This document shows, one piece after another, positions 54,061-62,851 of a stretch of 64,000 nucleotides of DNA. The notes under the pieces are model-generated. The model was not told the origin of the DNA. It made no database searches and saw only the letters and a list, made by a program, of their open reading frames with translations. Source of the DNA: Actinomycetota bacterium (lineage in GTDB: Bacteria > Actinomycetota > Thermoleophilia > Solirubrobacterales > Solirubrobacteraceae); the NCBI GenBank assembly GCA_018268595.1, contig JAFDWH010000004.1, positions 124,001-188,000 of the forward strand, written 5' to 3'. Made by a program: the position numbers and the translations under genes. Within the stretch, counting starts at the first letter, position 1; each line of letters starts with the position of its first letter.

Positions 54061-55964
54061 GGCGCCCTCGCGACGGCCGGGATCGGGCGCAGCGGCACTT
54101 CCTCGAAGCGGTACGTGAGCGTGCCGCCCGGCTCGCCGCCGTCGCGCCCCACCGCTATGCGCGCCGGGCGCGCCGCCAGCGCGAACGCGCCCGGGTAGTC
54201 GAGTCGCGGCGGCGCGGACAGCAGCAGCCCGTCCGCAGCGGTCGCCGCGACGAGGCGGTAGCGCCTTGCGCCGAGCGCGATCCAGCGGCGCTCGGGTCGC
54301 AGCACGAGCGTCCGCAGCCGCTCGAGCCCCTGCGGACCGGCGCCCTCGACGCGGACGAGCACGAGCGCGTCGCGGCTGCGCGGCGCGGGCACGGGGACGG
54401 GCTGCCCCCAGCGGACGACGCGGGTGGCGAGCGGGCGGGGCGTGGCGCAGCGGTCGGACGCGCGCGCGAGCACCTGCCACACGTCCTCGGTGAGCAGCTG
54501 GCGGTAGCGACAGAAGATCTGCAGGGTCGCGAGCGGCGCCTCGAAGGTCGCGTCGCGCCCGTCGATCGCGGCCACGTCGGCGCGCACGATCCGCGCGGGC
54601 GCCCGCGCCGACGCGAGCATGCGCGCGCCCAGCCGGTCGAGCGCCGGCGTGTACGCGCCGTACGGCTCGAAGCTCGACAGCGGTCGCAGGTCGAGTCCGT
54701 AGGCGTAGGCCGCCTCCGCGAACAGGAACGGCCAGAACATCACGGGGCGCCCCCCGACCGCGGCTCTGATGCGCGGCGTGATGCGGTAGAGCGCCTGCAG
54801 CCGCCCGCGCAGGTCGGCCGTGAGGGCGTCCTGGCGCCCGGGGCTGACGAGCGTGCGGGCCTGGTCGGCGACGGCCGCGACGTTCGCGACCGGGTTCAGG
54901 CGCCGGACGACGTGATGCGCGCCAAGCACGCCGCCGATCGCCACGACGCCGGCCACGAGCGCGGCGAGGGCGGGCGCGAGCAGATGCGGCCGGCGCTGCA
55001 GCGGAAGCACCGCGAACAGCACGAGCAGGTCGCCGAAGAAGACCTCCAGATGGCCGCCGTCCTGCCGCACGAAGCCCTCCTTGAAGGAGAAGGCGGCGTA
55101 GACGAGCGCGAGCGCGAGCAGGCCGCAGCGGACGCGGCGGGCGAGGCCCTGCGTCACGAGCCAGCCGAGTGCGAGCGCGAGGCCGGCGAGCGCGAGCGCC
55201 GCCGCGAGCGCCCATGCGTGCGCCGCGTCGGCCGTGCCCATCGCAGCGGCGTAGCCGGCGACGATCTGCATGCCGTTGCGCACGTACGGCACGACGTCGG
55301 CGAGCGTCTGCCCCGTCGCGAGCCAGCCGGCGGCCGCGGCCGCGGCGAGCGCGCCGGCGAACGCGAATGCGTCGCGCCAACGGGGCCGTGCGGCCGACGT
55401 GACGAGCGCGACCGCCAGCAGCTCGATGCCGACGTTGAGCTTCCCGAGCAGCGCGACGCCGGTGAGCGCACCGAGCGCGAGCGGGAAGGCGCGGATCGGG
55501 GCGTCGTCGGGGCGCGTCAGCGCGAGCGCGCACCAGGTGAGCCCGAGCGCCGGCGCGAGGTCGCGCACGAGCGTGACCACGACGGCGGTGACCAGGGCCG
55601 CCGCGGCCAGCGGCAGCGCCCGGCGCAGCGCCGTCAGCAGCGCCAGCGCGAGCAGCACGTGCAGCAGCGCGACGTACAGCCACGACAGCGCGAGCACGTC
55701 GCCGTAGTAGAGCGAGGGGCCGTACCACGTGTCGAGGAAGCCGAGCGGTCCGTAGCTCCAGACGATCTGGTCGCCGAAGCGCATCCCGTGCTCGGCGGCG
55801 TAGGCGAGGCCGGCGACCCAGCTCCAGTCGGCGCCGACGCCCGGCGCGATCGACGCCACCGGCCACGTGACGAGCGCGACCGCGGCGACGACGCCTGCGA
55901 CGCCGACGGCCTTCCCCCGATCGCGCGGGCGCGCGATCACGCGTTGTGCAGTGGCCCCCTCCAC
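54057..55964 (-). CDS. Large multi-pass membrane protein of the surface-sugar cluster
   Basis: The 635-residue protein has about nine or ten hydrophobic segments in its first 350 residues (such as AVGVAGVVAAVALVTWPVA) with the motif DQIVWSYGPLGFLDTWYGP, and a large soluble C-terminal region. The pattern is like membrane glycosyltransferases of the GT-C kind, which take a lipid-linked sugar, but the usual catalytic Asp motif is not clear, so I leave it unassigned. GTG at 55964. It is the first gene of the operon and divergent from the methyltransferase gene. Confidence 0.8.
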   Translation of the reverse strand: MEGATAQRVIARPRDRGKAVGVAGVVAAVALVTWPVASIAPGVGADWSWVAGLAYAAEHGMRFGDQIVWSYGPLGFLDTWYGPSLYYGDVLALSWLYVALLHVLLALALLTALRRALPLAAAALVTAVVVTLVRDLAPALGLTWCALALTRPDDAPIRAFPLALGALTGVALLGKLNVGIELLAVALVTSAARPRWRDAFAFAGALAAAAAAGWLATGQTLADVVPYVRNGMQIVAGYAAAMGTADAAHAWALAAALALAGLALALGWLVTQGLARRVRCGLLALALVYAAFSFKEGFVRQDGGHLEVFFGDLLVLFAVLPLQRRPHLLAPALAALVAGVVAIGGVLGAHHVVRRLNPVANVAAVADQARTLVSPGRQDALTADLRGRLQALYRITPRIRAAVGGRPVMFWPFLFAEAAYAYGLDLRPLSSFEPYGAYTPALDRLGARMLASARAPARIVRADVAAIDGRDATFEAPLATLQIFCRYRQLLTEDVWQVLARASDRCATPRPLATRVVRWGQPVPVPAPRSRDALVLVRVEGAGPQGLERLRTLVLRPERRWIALGARRYRLVAATAADGLLLSAPPRLDYPGAFALAARPARIAVGRDGGEPGGTLTYRFEEVPLRPIPAVARAP

Positions 55965-56038
55965 CGTACGCTGATTATGGTCGATCTTTGCACTTCTATG
56001 TGGTGTGTCGAGTCGAGGGGGATTCCGGGGGAGTCGTC

Positions 56039-56686
56039 GTGAACTACGAGCGCATCTATCGCTACCGCTTCCGCGACACGCGCCAGGCGGACCGCGCGGC
56101 CGTCTGGCGCGAGCTCGCCGCGTTCGTGCACGCGCAGCTCGGCGCGCCGGAGCGGGTGCTCGACCCGGCGGCCGGGCGCGGCGAGTTCATCAACGCGGTG
56201 CCGGCGCGCGAGCGCTGGGCCGTCGACCTGGTGGCGCACGCGGAGGGGACGATCGAAACGGGCGTGCGACTGGTGGTGGCGGACGTGTTCGACGCCGAAC
56301 TGCCGGCCGAGCACTTCGACGCCGTGTGGGTGTCGAACTTCCTCGAGCATCTGCCGACCCAGGAGGCGGTGGCGGCGTTCCTGGAGCGGATGCACGGGCT
56401 GCTGCGTCCCGGCGGGCGGATCGCGGTGATCGGCCCGAACTTCCGCTACTGCGCGAAGGAGTACTTCGACATGGCGGACCACACGGTCGTCCTCACGCAC
56501 CGCGCGCTCGCCGAGCACCTCTACGGGGCCGGCTTCGAGCCGGAGCGCGTCGAGGCGCGCTTCCTGCCCTACTCGTTCACGGGCCGCCTGCCCGCCTCGG
56601 CGCGCCTGACGCGCGCGTACCTGCACACGCCGGCCGCGTGGTGGCTGCTGGGCAAGCAGTTCCTCGCGATCGCACGGCGGCCGTAG
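56039..56686 (+). CDS. SAM-dependent methyltransferase (class I)
   Basis: This 215-residue protein has SAM motif I VLDPAAGRGEF, an Asp-rich ADVFDAELPAEHFDAVWVSNFLEHL motif, and LRPGGRIAVIGPNF (post-motif III). It probably methylates a sugar or lipid of the same cluster. The GTG at 56039 has GGGGGAG at good spacing; a longer frame from 55946 crosses the divergent promoter. The AT-rich stretch at 55975-56020 should hold both promoters. Confidence 0.86.
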   Translation: MNYERIYRYRFRDTRQADRAAVWRELAAFVHAQLGAPERVLDPAAGRGEFINAVPARERWAVDLVAHAEGTIETGVRLVVADVFDAELPAEHFDAVWVSNFLEHLPTQEAVAAFLERMHGLLRPGGRIAVIGPNFRYCAKEYFDMADHTVVLTHRALAEHLYGAGFEPERVEARFLPYSFTGRLPASARLTRAYLHTPAAWWLLGKQFLAIARRP

Positions 56687-56708
56687 GCCGGGTGCGCGTG
56701 CCGCCGCG

Positions 56709-57095
56709 TCAGCGCCGGCCGGGCTGCCGCCGGTGTTGCTCGGCCACCTGCGCAGCCCACGCAGCGGTCCAGCCCTCGCGCGCGCGTCTCCACTGCTCGC
56801 CGAGGCGACCCTCGACGTATTCGACCATCCGCAGCCACGCCAGCGCGCGGTCGTAGTCGCCTTCGCGCGCGGCGCGCTGCGCCCAGCGCAGCGACTGGCG
56901 GATCGCGAGCGCGTGGCGCTCGTCGGCCGAGATGCGGCCTGCCGGGGCGGCCCGCCTGCCCGCGTCGCTGCGGACGGCGCCGTCCCCGAGCCGCGGATCC
57001 GCCGCGGCCCGGGCCGCGCGGATCGCGGGGAACATCGGCGTCAACCGGCGCGCCGAGGACCGGCGTGTCGCTCTCTGCTCGCGTTCTGTGCGCAT
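56709..57095 (-). CDS. Hypothetical protein (128 aa)
   Basis: I do not recognise this protein. It is Arg/Ala-rich, has a low-complexity first half and a helical second half (DERHALAIRQSLRWAQRAAREGDYDRALAWLRMVEYVEGRL) that could be a TPR-like helix pair. ATG at 57095 has a GAGCGAG-type site. It is convergent with the methyltransferase gene. It may be real, but composition alone could give such a frame. Confidence 0.5.
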   Translation of the reverse strand: MRTEREQRATRRSSARRLTPMFPAIRAARAAADPRLGDGAVRSDAGRRAAPAGRISADERHALAIRQSLRWAQRAAREGDYDRALAWLRMVEYVEGRLGEQWRRAREGWTAAWAAQVAEQHRRQPGRR

Positions 57096-57690
57096 CGACT
57101 CGCTCTCTTTCGCTCGAGAAGGTGGCGGCGGACGGGCGGACGCCGGACCGCGATGCCGTCCACGGCCATGCTGCCCGCCGAGGCGCGCGCGTCCGGCGCG
57201 CAGCTCCCATCCAGCTTCCGTGCCCGCATCCCTGCATGCCCCGGGACGGCCTGGCGCGGCTCGGGAGGCGCGCGCCTGGCTCCCACCGGACGAACGACGC
57301 CGCGCCCGCCCGCCGGCTCGCCCCGGCCCGAGGCAGAGTCAGGGCCGGGACGCGACGCCGCCATGTGAGCGTCGGGTTGGCGGCGTCAGCTCAGTTTGTG
57401 CTCTCTGCAAGTCCCCTCGCGCCCGGCCCGGGCCCGCTCCACGAGCCTCGCGCCTCCGCCCATCCGCACCTCCACCTTGCGGGCCACACGTACAGGACCC
57501 GCCTACCCCAGGCCCCCCACCCTGGGAAACATGGTCGCGAGCGGCAATCAGCCAGGTTGCCGGTCCGCACGGTCGAGCGCTCCCGTCTGCGCGATCACGG
57601 GCGCGTCGGCGCGCGCCCAGGAGATCGGGGAACGTACACGGCTCTCGATTGGCCGCCGAGACACCGCGATAGCTCAGGCATCCCAGTCCG
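57096..57690. other. Non-coding stretch upstream of the secreted paralogue
   Basis: No credible gene is visible: frames on both strands are Arg/Pro-rich and overlap each other. The sequence GCGCCCGCCCGCCGGCTCG and similar pyrimidine-rich runs are prominent from 57290 to 57500. A promoter for the next gene lies at its right end. Confidence 0.45.
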
Positions 57691-57719
57691 TTGACGTACC
57701 TCTTTCCGGTCGCTAGCGT
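57691..57719 (+). promoter_or_regulatory. Candidate promoter of the first secreted paralogue
   Basis: TTGACG at 57691-57696 and TAGCGT at 57714-57719 are 17 bases apart, a typical actinobacterial sigma-70 arrangement. The gene start is 115 bases further on, so the leader would be about 105 bases. No other promoter-like pair is seen between 57720 and 57833. Confidence 0.45.
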
Positions 57720-57833
57720 GGCTGGCGAGGCCGGGAAGTGGATCGGCTTGCTCGGGGAAAGGGGGCTCTCGACGCGACCGCCGCGCCTGCGTACGCGCGC
57801 GGCTTCTCGACAACGAACCCACGGAGAGATGCG

Positions 57834-58478
57834 ATGCGGACACGCAGCAGGCTCCTGCTGACAGCCCTCGCCGCCGCCCTCGTCATGGCCACGGCCATCG
57901 ACGTCGCCAGTGCAGGCCACTTCAGCAGCAGCGAACAGAGATACAGGGCCACCTGGGGCAGCCTTGAATTCGGCGGCTACACGGCAACCATCAGATGCAT
58001 GGCCACGATGGAAGGCTCCTTTCACTACAGGAGCTTCGCGAAGACGCCTGAAGCGCTAGTGGGCTACGTTACCCAGGCCACGATCAGGCACCCCTGCACC
58101 GGCGGAGAAGTGTGGTTCTACAACGGCGTTGAAGTGCTAGAAGGCACGACGCTTTCGAACTCCTTGCCATGGCACATCCGCTATGAATCTTTCGAAGGCG
58201 TCCTACCGAACATAACGGTGATAACAGACCGGCTCGTTGGCGTGAGATTCCTAGCCAAAGGGGAATTCCTCGGCCTCACTATCAGGTGCAACTACACCAC
58301 TACGGCTACGGAAGTCGCGAAAAGCGTACTAGGGCGCGAAATACTCAGGGCCGTACGGGAACTAGTGATCGACGGAAGAATAAGGTCGGAAACCGGCGGC
58401 TGTCCCACGATAACGATGCTGGGCAGCGGACCATTCACGACACCAGGTGGCGCCAGGGTCACCATCACCCTAATATGA
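57834..58478 (+). CDS. Secreted protein of unknown function, paralogue A
   Basis: The 214-residue protein has a signal peptide (RTRSRLLLTALAAALVMATAIDVASAG) and a beta-rich mature part with SSSEQRYRATWGSLEFGGYTATIRC, IRHPCTGGEVWFYNGVEVLEGTT, LPWHIRYESFEGVLPNIT and GGCPTITMLG. Four Cys in the mature part may form disulfides. It uses more AGA/AGG codons and is less GC-rich than neighbours. ATG at 57834 follows GGAGAG. It is a paralogue of the convergent gene next to it. I do not recognise the family. Confidence 0.8.
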   Translation: MRTRSRLLLTALAAALVMATAIDVASAGHFSSSEQRYRATWGSLEFGGYTATIRCMATMEGSFHYRSFAKTPEALVGYVTQATIRHPCTGGEVWFYNGVEVLEGTTLSNSLPWHIRYESFEGVLPNITVITDRLVGVRFLAKGEFLGLTIRCNYTTTATEVAKSVLGREILRAVRELVIDGRIRSETGGCPTITMLGSGPFTTPGGARVTITLI

Positions 58479-58499
58479 CGCGCTAACCGTTGCGGAGGG

Positions 58500-58530
58500 T
58501 CGCGGGTGGGCGCCGTGCGCCCACCCGCGA
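58500..58530. terminator. Bidirectional terminator-like hairpin between the secreted paralogues
   Basis: TCGCGGGTGGGCGC and its perfect complement form a 14-bp stem around a 3-base loop. The flanking gene ends (TCACCCTAATAT at 58464 and the inverted ATATTAGGGTGA near 58549) add a second, outer inverted repeat because both genes end in V-T-(I/L)-T/V-L-I. No T-run follows, so the hairpin alone must act. Confidence 0.65.
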
Positions 58531-58545
58531 GTCGCTCGGCGGGCC

Positions 58546-59193
58546 CTATATTAGGGTGACCGAAATGCTCGCACCGAGCGGTGTGGTAATTACGCCGGCG
58601 CCATGCTTGGTTACGCTTGGACACCCGCCGGTTTCCGACCTTATGGTCCCTCCGGCTTCGGTCGTGGTCAGCGCCCTCGTGCTGACGTTGCGAGTCACTC
58701 TTCCGATCAACGGTTCGGTCGCCGTGCTGGTGTAGAGGCACCTGATGGTAATCCCGAGGAACGACGCCTTGGCTAGCCATCTCGCCCCGACGAGTCTGTC
58801 TATTATCCCTGTTATGTTGGGTAGCGTTCCTTCGAAGGATTCGTAGCGAATGTGCCACGGCAACGTGTTGGGAACTGTCGTGCCTTCTAGGACTTCGACG
58901 CCGTTGTACGACCAGGCTTCCCCACCGGTGCATGGGTGCCTGACCGTCACGCCGGTCACGTATCCGGCTAGCGCTTCCGCGGTCTTCGCCGACGTTCTGC
59001 TGTGATACGAGCCTTCGATTGTGACGCTGCAACTTATGTTTGCGGCGAAGCCCGATGCTTCGAGCCTCGCCCACGTGACTCTGAACCTCTGTTCGCTGCT
59101 CGAGAGTCGCCCGGCGCTGGCCGAGCCCACGGCCGCGGCAAGGACGAACGCGGCGGCGAGGGCGGTCAGCAGGAGCTTGCTGCGTGTTCGCAT
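58546..59193 (-). CDS. Secreted protein of unknown function, paralogue B
   Basis: The 215-residue protein is a clear paralogue of the previous entry: signal peptide RTRSKLLLTALAAAFVLAAAVGSASAG, then SSSEQRFRVTWARLEASGFAANISC, VRHPCTGGEAWSYNGVEVLEGTT, LPWHIRYESFEGTLPNITGIIDRLVGARWLAK and IRSETGGCPSVTKHGAG. The pair is tail to tail, 67 bases apart, so the duplication was inverted. ATG at 59193 follows AAAGGA. Regional identity is high in the middle and lower near the C terminus. Confidence 0.8.
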   Translation of the reverse strand: MRTRSKLLLTALAAAFVLAAAVGSASAGRLSSSEQRFRVTWARLEASGFAANISCSVTIEGSYHSRTSAKTAEALAGYVTGVTVRHPCTGGEAWSYNGVEVLEGTTVPNTLPWHIRYESFEGTLPNITGIIDRLVGARWLAKASFLGITIRCLYTSTATEPLIGRVTRNVSTRALTTTEAGGTIRSETGGCPSVTKHGAGVITTPLGASISVTLI

Positions 59194-59868
59194 CTTCGAT
59201 CCTTTCGAGTGCGCTGCATAGGAGCTGTGCCCGACCGATCCGTCCGCCGGGCCGTGAGAAGACGTGCGTCTTCGCGGCGCAGCGTCGCGCCGTCGGTGGC
59301 CACCTCCGATCGAAATGACGCCCCGGGCCTCTCAGGCGCGGGCAGACCACGGCTCCTAGGGCACTTCCCCCCGCCCGGCGCTCGAGCCACGAACGCCCAC
59401 CGGCGCACACGGGCGGCACGCCGCACCTCGAAGCGGCTCGCCGTCACGGCCCACCGGTGGCCCGATTCTACCGACCGGAAAGCGGTCGAGCAATGGAGCG
59501 GCTAGAGCCGCGGACGTCTCTCGACGGCCTGACAAAGATAGATGCAGAGGAATGCGCCGCGGCCCGCAGCGTCGGCTCCCTCCTCTTCTCGCTCGGTCCA
59601 GGCGTGACGATCCTGTGGGAGCGGTCGAGCCAGTGGGAGACGACCCGATGACGCCCACCGAGGACACCGCCTTCGACCGCTTCCTCGCCGCCGGCACCGC
59701 CGACGACGCGCTCGGCTACCCGAACGGCGCCCAGTTCGAGGGGCACCGGGGGTCCCACCGGTGCCGTGATGTGCCGCTGTGGCGGGGTGCTACGCCCGAT
59801 GCGGGGAGCGTGGTGGGAGCGTTCGGCGTACCCGCGATGTACCTCATCGGTACCTCACGCGCGAGCCG
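59194..59868. other. Non-coding stretch between paralogue B and the second MNT-HEPN module
   Basis: I see no credible gene. Two short overlapping frames on the plus strand (59493-59651 and 59648-59965) lack family features, and the second runs antisense to the HEPN gene. A hairpin GGCACCGG...CCGGTGCC lies near 59743-59767. Near 59448 a CCACCG...CCCGATTC...ACCG string resembles the tRNA-Thr 3' end loosely. Confidence 0.45.
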
Positions 59869-60261
59869 TCAGCGCTCGACGGCCGCGCCGGCCCAGGCGC
59901 GTATCTCCTCGATGAAGGCGAGTGTGGCGCGACGGTCGAGCGGCGGCTCGTCGTCCTCTTCGTAGCGGAACTCCACCGCCCATGGGTTCAGCTCGACCGC
60001 ATCGAGCACCGACGTGGGCGCGTCGATCTCGTGCTCCTCCAGAAGCCGGATCAGGAAGTGGAGCTGGTGCGTCTTGCCGTATTCGATCTCGCGCGACGCG
60101 AGGACCGCCTTGATCGACTTCTCGACCGCCTGCTGGGCGTGGAAGCCGACGATCGCGTCCGCTATGTCCGCGTTGTCGCCGACGTGCCGCACCAGAGCCG
60201 CGTCGGCGGCGGCGCGTCTCAACAGTCTGCGCGCGAGATCGCGCCCGTCACGCGGCGGCAA
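59869..60261 (-). CDS. HEPN-domain protein (second copy)
   Basis: This 130-residue helical protein aligns without gaps for the first 100 residues with the HEPN protein at 21475-21876: GFHAQQAVEKSIKAV (39-53) and YGKTHQLHFLIRLLE (61-75). It starts with TTG at 60261 at the same residue as the other copy and overlaps its MNT gene by 14 bases, also as there. The strict RNase motif is again not obvious. Probable partner of the MNT protein. Confidence 0.84.
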   Translation of the reverse strand: MPPRDGRDLARRLLRRAAADAALVRHVGDNADIADAIVGFHAQQAVEKSIKAVLASREIEYGKTHQLHFLIRLLEEHEIDAPTSVLDAVELNPWAVEFRYEEDDEPPLDRRATLAFIEEIRAWAGAAVER

Positions 60262-60565
60262 ACTCGCGGCCCTCGGTCAGCGCCGCGTGGACGACCGTGT
60301 TCTTCACACCGCCCCACTCCTCCGCGTACGCCTCGCTCACCACCAGCACGTCGATCGGCACGCCGAGCGACGCGACCTCGCGACCCAGCCGCACCATCTC
60401 CTCGTGACGGTTCGGCACGTCGCGCTCGATCACAAGAAAGTCGAGATCGCTGTCCGGCCCGGCGTCGCCGCGTGCGTGCGAACCGAACAGGAGCACGCGC
60501 GCCGGCTGACGAGCCGCCGCCGCGAGCCGGCGGCCTGCCGTCTCGATCACCTCGCCGGAAACCAT
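60248..60565 (-). CDS. Minimal nucleotidyltransferase (second copy)
   Basis: The 105-residue protein is a copy of the one at 21863-22180: SGEVIETAG start, motif GSHARGDAGPDSDLD at the same residues (28-42), PIDVLVV for the third Asp, and a similar C terminus. ATG at 60565. It starts about 540 bases from the tRNA-Thr 3' end. Together with HEPN it repeats the module architecture exactly. Confidence 0.87.
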   Translation of the reverse strand: MVSGEVIETAGRRLAAAARQPARVLLFGSHARGDAGPDSDLDFLVIERDVPNRHEEMVRLGREVASLGVPIDVLVVSEAYAEEWGGVKNTVVHAALTEGREFAAA

Positions 60566-60766
60566 GCGCGAAACCGTACCGACTCGATCAGCGCGCAACG
60601 CAGAACCAGCCGGTGAGCACCGTCCATGGTCTGGGGTGCTCCATGGCCTGGGCTCCATGGGGCACTGGCCGGGTAGGCCGGTCCCGCTCAGGAACCCATC
60701 AGGATCGTCGGAGCGGATCGAATCGCTCGCCGGTAGACGTGTGGATGAAGCCCCGGATCTCGCCCC

Positions 60767-61015
60767 TTACGTCGAGACGCTGCCGTTCGAGGCCGTCCAC
60801 AGTCGCCACGTCTGTCGCGAATCCCTGGACGGAACCGGACATGGCAGCGCTTCCGAGAACGGCTTGTGAATCAGCACCATGTCCCTCCCAGCGGGCAACA
60901 CAAATCCAGCGGAAGTGACCACAACTGGGCGATCCCCGTGGTTGATCGCCGTCACGCTAAGGCAGTGGTCGCCCACCTGCTCCCCATAGGCAGGAAACGC
61001 ATCGGCTACACGCAC
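60767..61015 (-). pseudogene. Possible remnant of a small beta-sandwich protein
   Basis: This 82-codon frame reads VADAFPAYGEQVGDHCLSVTAINHGDRPVVVTSAGFVLP, a pattern I recall in small all-beta proteins of actinobacteria (xVTxxNxGxRPVTVTSxG). It ends early and has no good start; in-frame sequence upstream is not typical. It is probably a fragment or a decayed gene near the tRNA-Thr. The stretch 60566-60766 contains three CCATGG sites within 40 bases but no gene. Confidence 0.4.
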
Positions 61016-61106
61016 TTCGACGTGTGTCCCCCGATCAGGCCGCCATCGACGAGCGGCCGGCGCCCGAACGTGCGAAAGGCGCCGCCGCAGCAGCGCTTCG
61101 ACCGAG

Positions 61107-61179
61107 AGCCACCGCCCGGATTCGAACCGGGGACCCCTTCATTACGAGTGAAGTGCTCTACCAGCTGAGCTACGGTGGC
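61107..61179 (-). tRNA. tRNA-Thr (anticodon CGT)
   Basis: On the minus strand this 73-nt sequence folds as a normal tRNA: acceptor stem GCCACCG/CGGTGGC, D-arm with TAGCTCAGCTGGTAGAGCA, anticodon loop CTCGTAA with CGT between CTTCA and TGAAG, and T-arm CCCGG-TTCGAAT-CCGGG. The discriminator is T, CCA not encoded. It reads ACG codons. The second MNT-HEPN module lies beyond its 3' end. Confidence 0.96.
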
Positions 61180-61284
61180 GCGGGCCGACATGGTAGCCGA
61201 GGCGGCCGGAGCGGCGTGCGGCGGGACGCACGGATGGGACCAAGCCGGCGCGCGGCTCGGGCGGGGAGCGTTACAGTTGGACGT

Positions 61285-62766
61285 ATGGTGTCACTTCGTC
61301 GTCGTCGCGAGGCTCGCGCGCCCGCCGCGCCGGACTCGCTCGACGCCGCGCGACGCGCGCGCGAGCTGGCGGCGCTCGCCGACGGCGAGGCCGTCGACGT
61401 GCTCGTCGTCGGCGGCGGGATCGTCGGCGCGTGGGCCGCGCTCGACGCCGCCACGCGCGGCCTGAGCGTGGCGCTCGTCGAGCGCGGCGACCTCGCGCAG
61501 GGCACCAGCCGCTGGTCCTCCAAGCTCGCGCACGGCGGGCTGCGCTACCTCGCGCACGGCGACGTTGGCGTCGCGTGGGAGTCGGCGCGCGAGCGGGCGA
61601 TCCTGATGGACGTCAGCGCGCCGCACCTGATCCGCCCGCTGCCGTTCCTGATCCCGCTGGGCGGCCCTGTCGGGCGCGCGGCCGGCGCGAAGCTCCACGT
61701 CGGCATCCACCTCGGCGACGCGCTGCGCGCCGCGGCCGGCACGAGCCGCCGCCGGCTGCCGTCCGCGCGGCGCGTCAGCGCGGAGGAGGCGCGGCGGCTC
61801 GCCCCCGGCCTCAGCGACCGCCAACTGCGCGGCGCGATCCTGCACTGGGACGCGCAGGTCGAGGACGACGCGCGGCTCGTGCTGGCGGTCGCCCGCAGCG
61901 CCGCCGCGCACGGCGCGCGGATCCTCACCTACGTATCTGCCGAGCGGCTGCGCGGCGACGGGGCGACCGTGCGCGACGTGCACGGCACCGCCGCCGCCGA
62001 CGGCGCCTTCGAGCTGCGCGCCCGCCACGTGATCAACGCGACCGGCGTGTGGGCCGGCGAGCTGAGCGGCGGCGCGGTGCGGCTGCGGCCGAGCAAGGGC
62101 TCGCACCTGCTCGTGCCAGCGGCGGCGCTCGGCGACCCGCGCGCGGCCGTCAACGCGCCGCTCGCCGACGACGCCACGCGCTTCGTGTTCGCCGTCCCGC
62201 GGCCGGACGGCCTCGTGATGATCGGGATCACGGACGAGCCGTTCGACGGACCGATCCCCGACGTGCCGCACGTCGACGCCGAGGAGGAGGCGTTCCTGCT
62301 GTCCTCGATCGGCCGCGTGCTGGAGCGCACGCCGACGCCCGCCGACGTCGTCGGCCGCTTCGCCGGGCTGCGCCCGCTGCTGGCGGGCGAGGCAACCGAG
62401 GACGCGGCGACCGCGGATCTCTCGCGCCGCCACGCCGTGGTCGAGCACGACGGCGTCGTGACCGTCGTCGGCGGCAAGCTGACGACGGCCCGGCGGATGG
62501 CGCAGGACGCGCTCGACCGGATCGCCGCACGCGCCGGCGAGGACCGCCCCGGCGCGTGCGTGACCGACCGCATCCGCCTCGCCGGCGCCGACCGCCCGCA
62601 GGGCGACCTCGCCGCCCAGCTGCGCTTCGCCGTCGCGCACGAGCTGGCGCTCAAGCCCGAGGACCTGCTCGACCGCCGCACGCGGCTCGGGCTCGTGCCC
62701 GCCTGGCGCGAGCAGGCGCTCGAGGCGGCGCACGAGGCGCTCGCCGGCGCCGCGCAGGCGACCTGA
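61285..62766 (+). CDS. glpD: Glycerol-3-phosphate dehydrogenase (FAD-dependent)
   Basis: The 493-residue flavoprotein has the FAD motif VLVVGGGIVGAWAALDAATRGLSVALVERGD, then QGTSRWSSKLAHGGLRYL (typical GlpD), GAILHWDAQVEDDARLV, the VINATGVWAGEL and GLRPLLAG segments, and a C-terminal helical domain. It oxidises glycerol-3-phosphate to dihydroxyacetone phosphate at the membrane and passes electrons to quinone. ATG at 61285 sits 105 bases after tRNA-Thr, on the opposite strand. Length is slightly short of the E. coli enzyme. Confidence 0.9.
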   Translation: MVSLRRRREARAPAAPDSLDAARRARELAALADGEAVDVLVVGGGIVGAWAALDAATRGLSVALVERGDLAQGTSRWSSKLAHGGLRYLAHGDVGVAWESARERAILMDVSAPHLIRPLPFLIPLGGPVGRAAGAKLHVGIHLGDALRAAAGTSRRRLPSARRVSAEEARRLAPGLSDRQLRGAILHWDAQVEDDARLVLAVARSAAAHGARILTYVSAERLRGDGATVRDVHGTAAADGAFELRARHVINATGVWAGELSGGAVRLRPSKGSHLLVPAAALGDPRAAVNAPLADDATRFVFAVPRPDGLVMIGITDEPFDGPIPDVPHVDAEEEAFLLSSIGRVLERTPTPADVVGRFAGLRPLLAGEATEDAATADLSRRHAVVEHDGVVTVVGGKLTTARRMAQDALDRIAARAGEDRPGACVTDRIRLAGADRPQGDLAAQLRFAVAHELALKPEDLLDRRTRLGLVPAWREQALEAAHEALAGAAQAT

Positions 62767-62851
62767 GCCACACGCCCGCGAACGCGTTCCCACGCGCCTC
62801 CCGCCGCAAGCTACGCTCGGCTCGCATCGGCTCGATCCTCCGGAGGCCCCC

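Noticed and set aside
54057-55964. Calling the large membrane protein a GT-C glycosyltransferase
   Set aside because: Topology fits, but I could not find the expected Asp motif in the first loop, so it was left unassigned.
59448-59473. Possible second tRNA-Thr 3' end copy left of the second MNT-HEPN module
   Set aside because: Similarity needs a 4-base gap and several mismatches, so it is too weak to call an attachment site.
59493-59965. Two short frames overlapping by ATGA on the plus strand (52 and 105 codons)
   Set aside because: The overlap looks gene-like, but the products have no recognisable features, no good ribosome site, and the second is antisense to the HEPN gene.
60624-60660. 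Three CCATGG palindromes within 40 bases
   Set aside because: Spacing is irregular (17 and 14 bases), and no gene or promoter is obviously linked; chance cannot be excluded.
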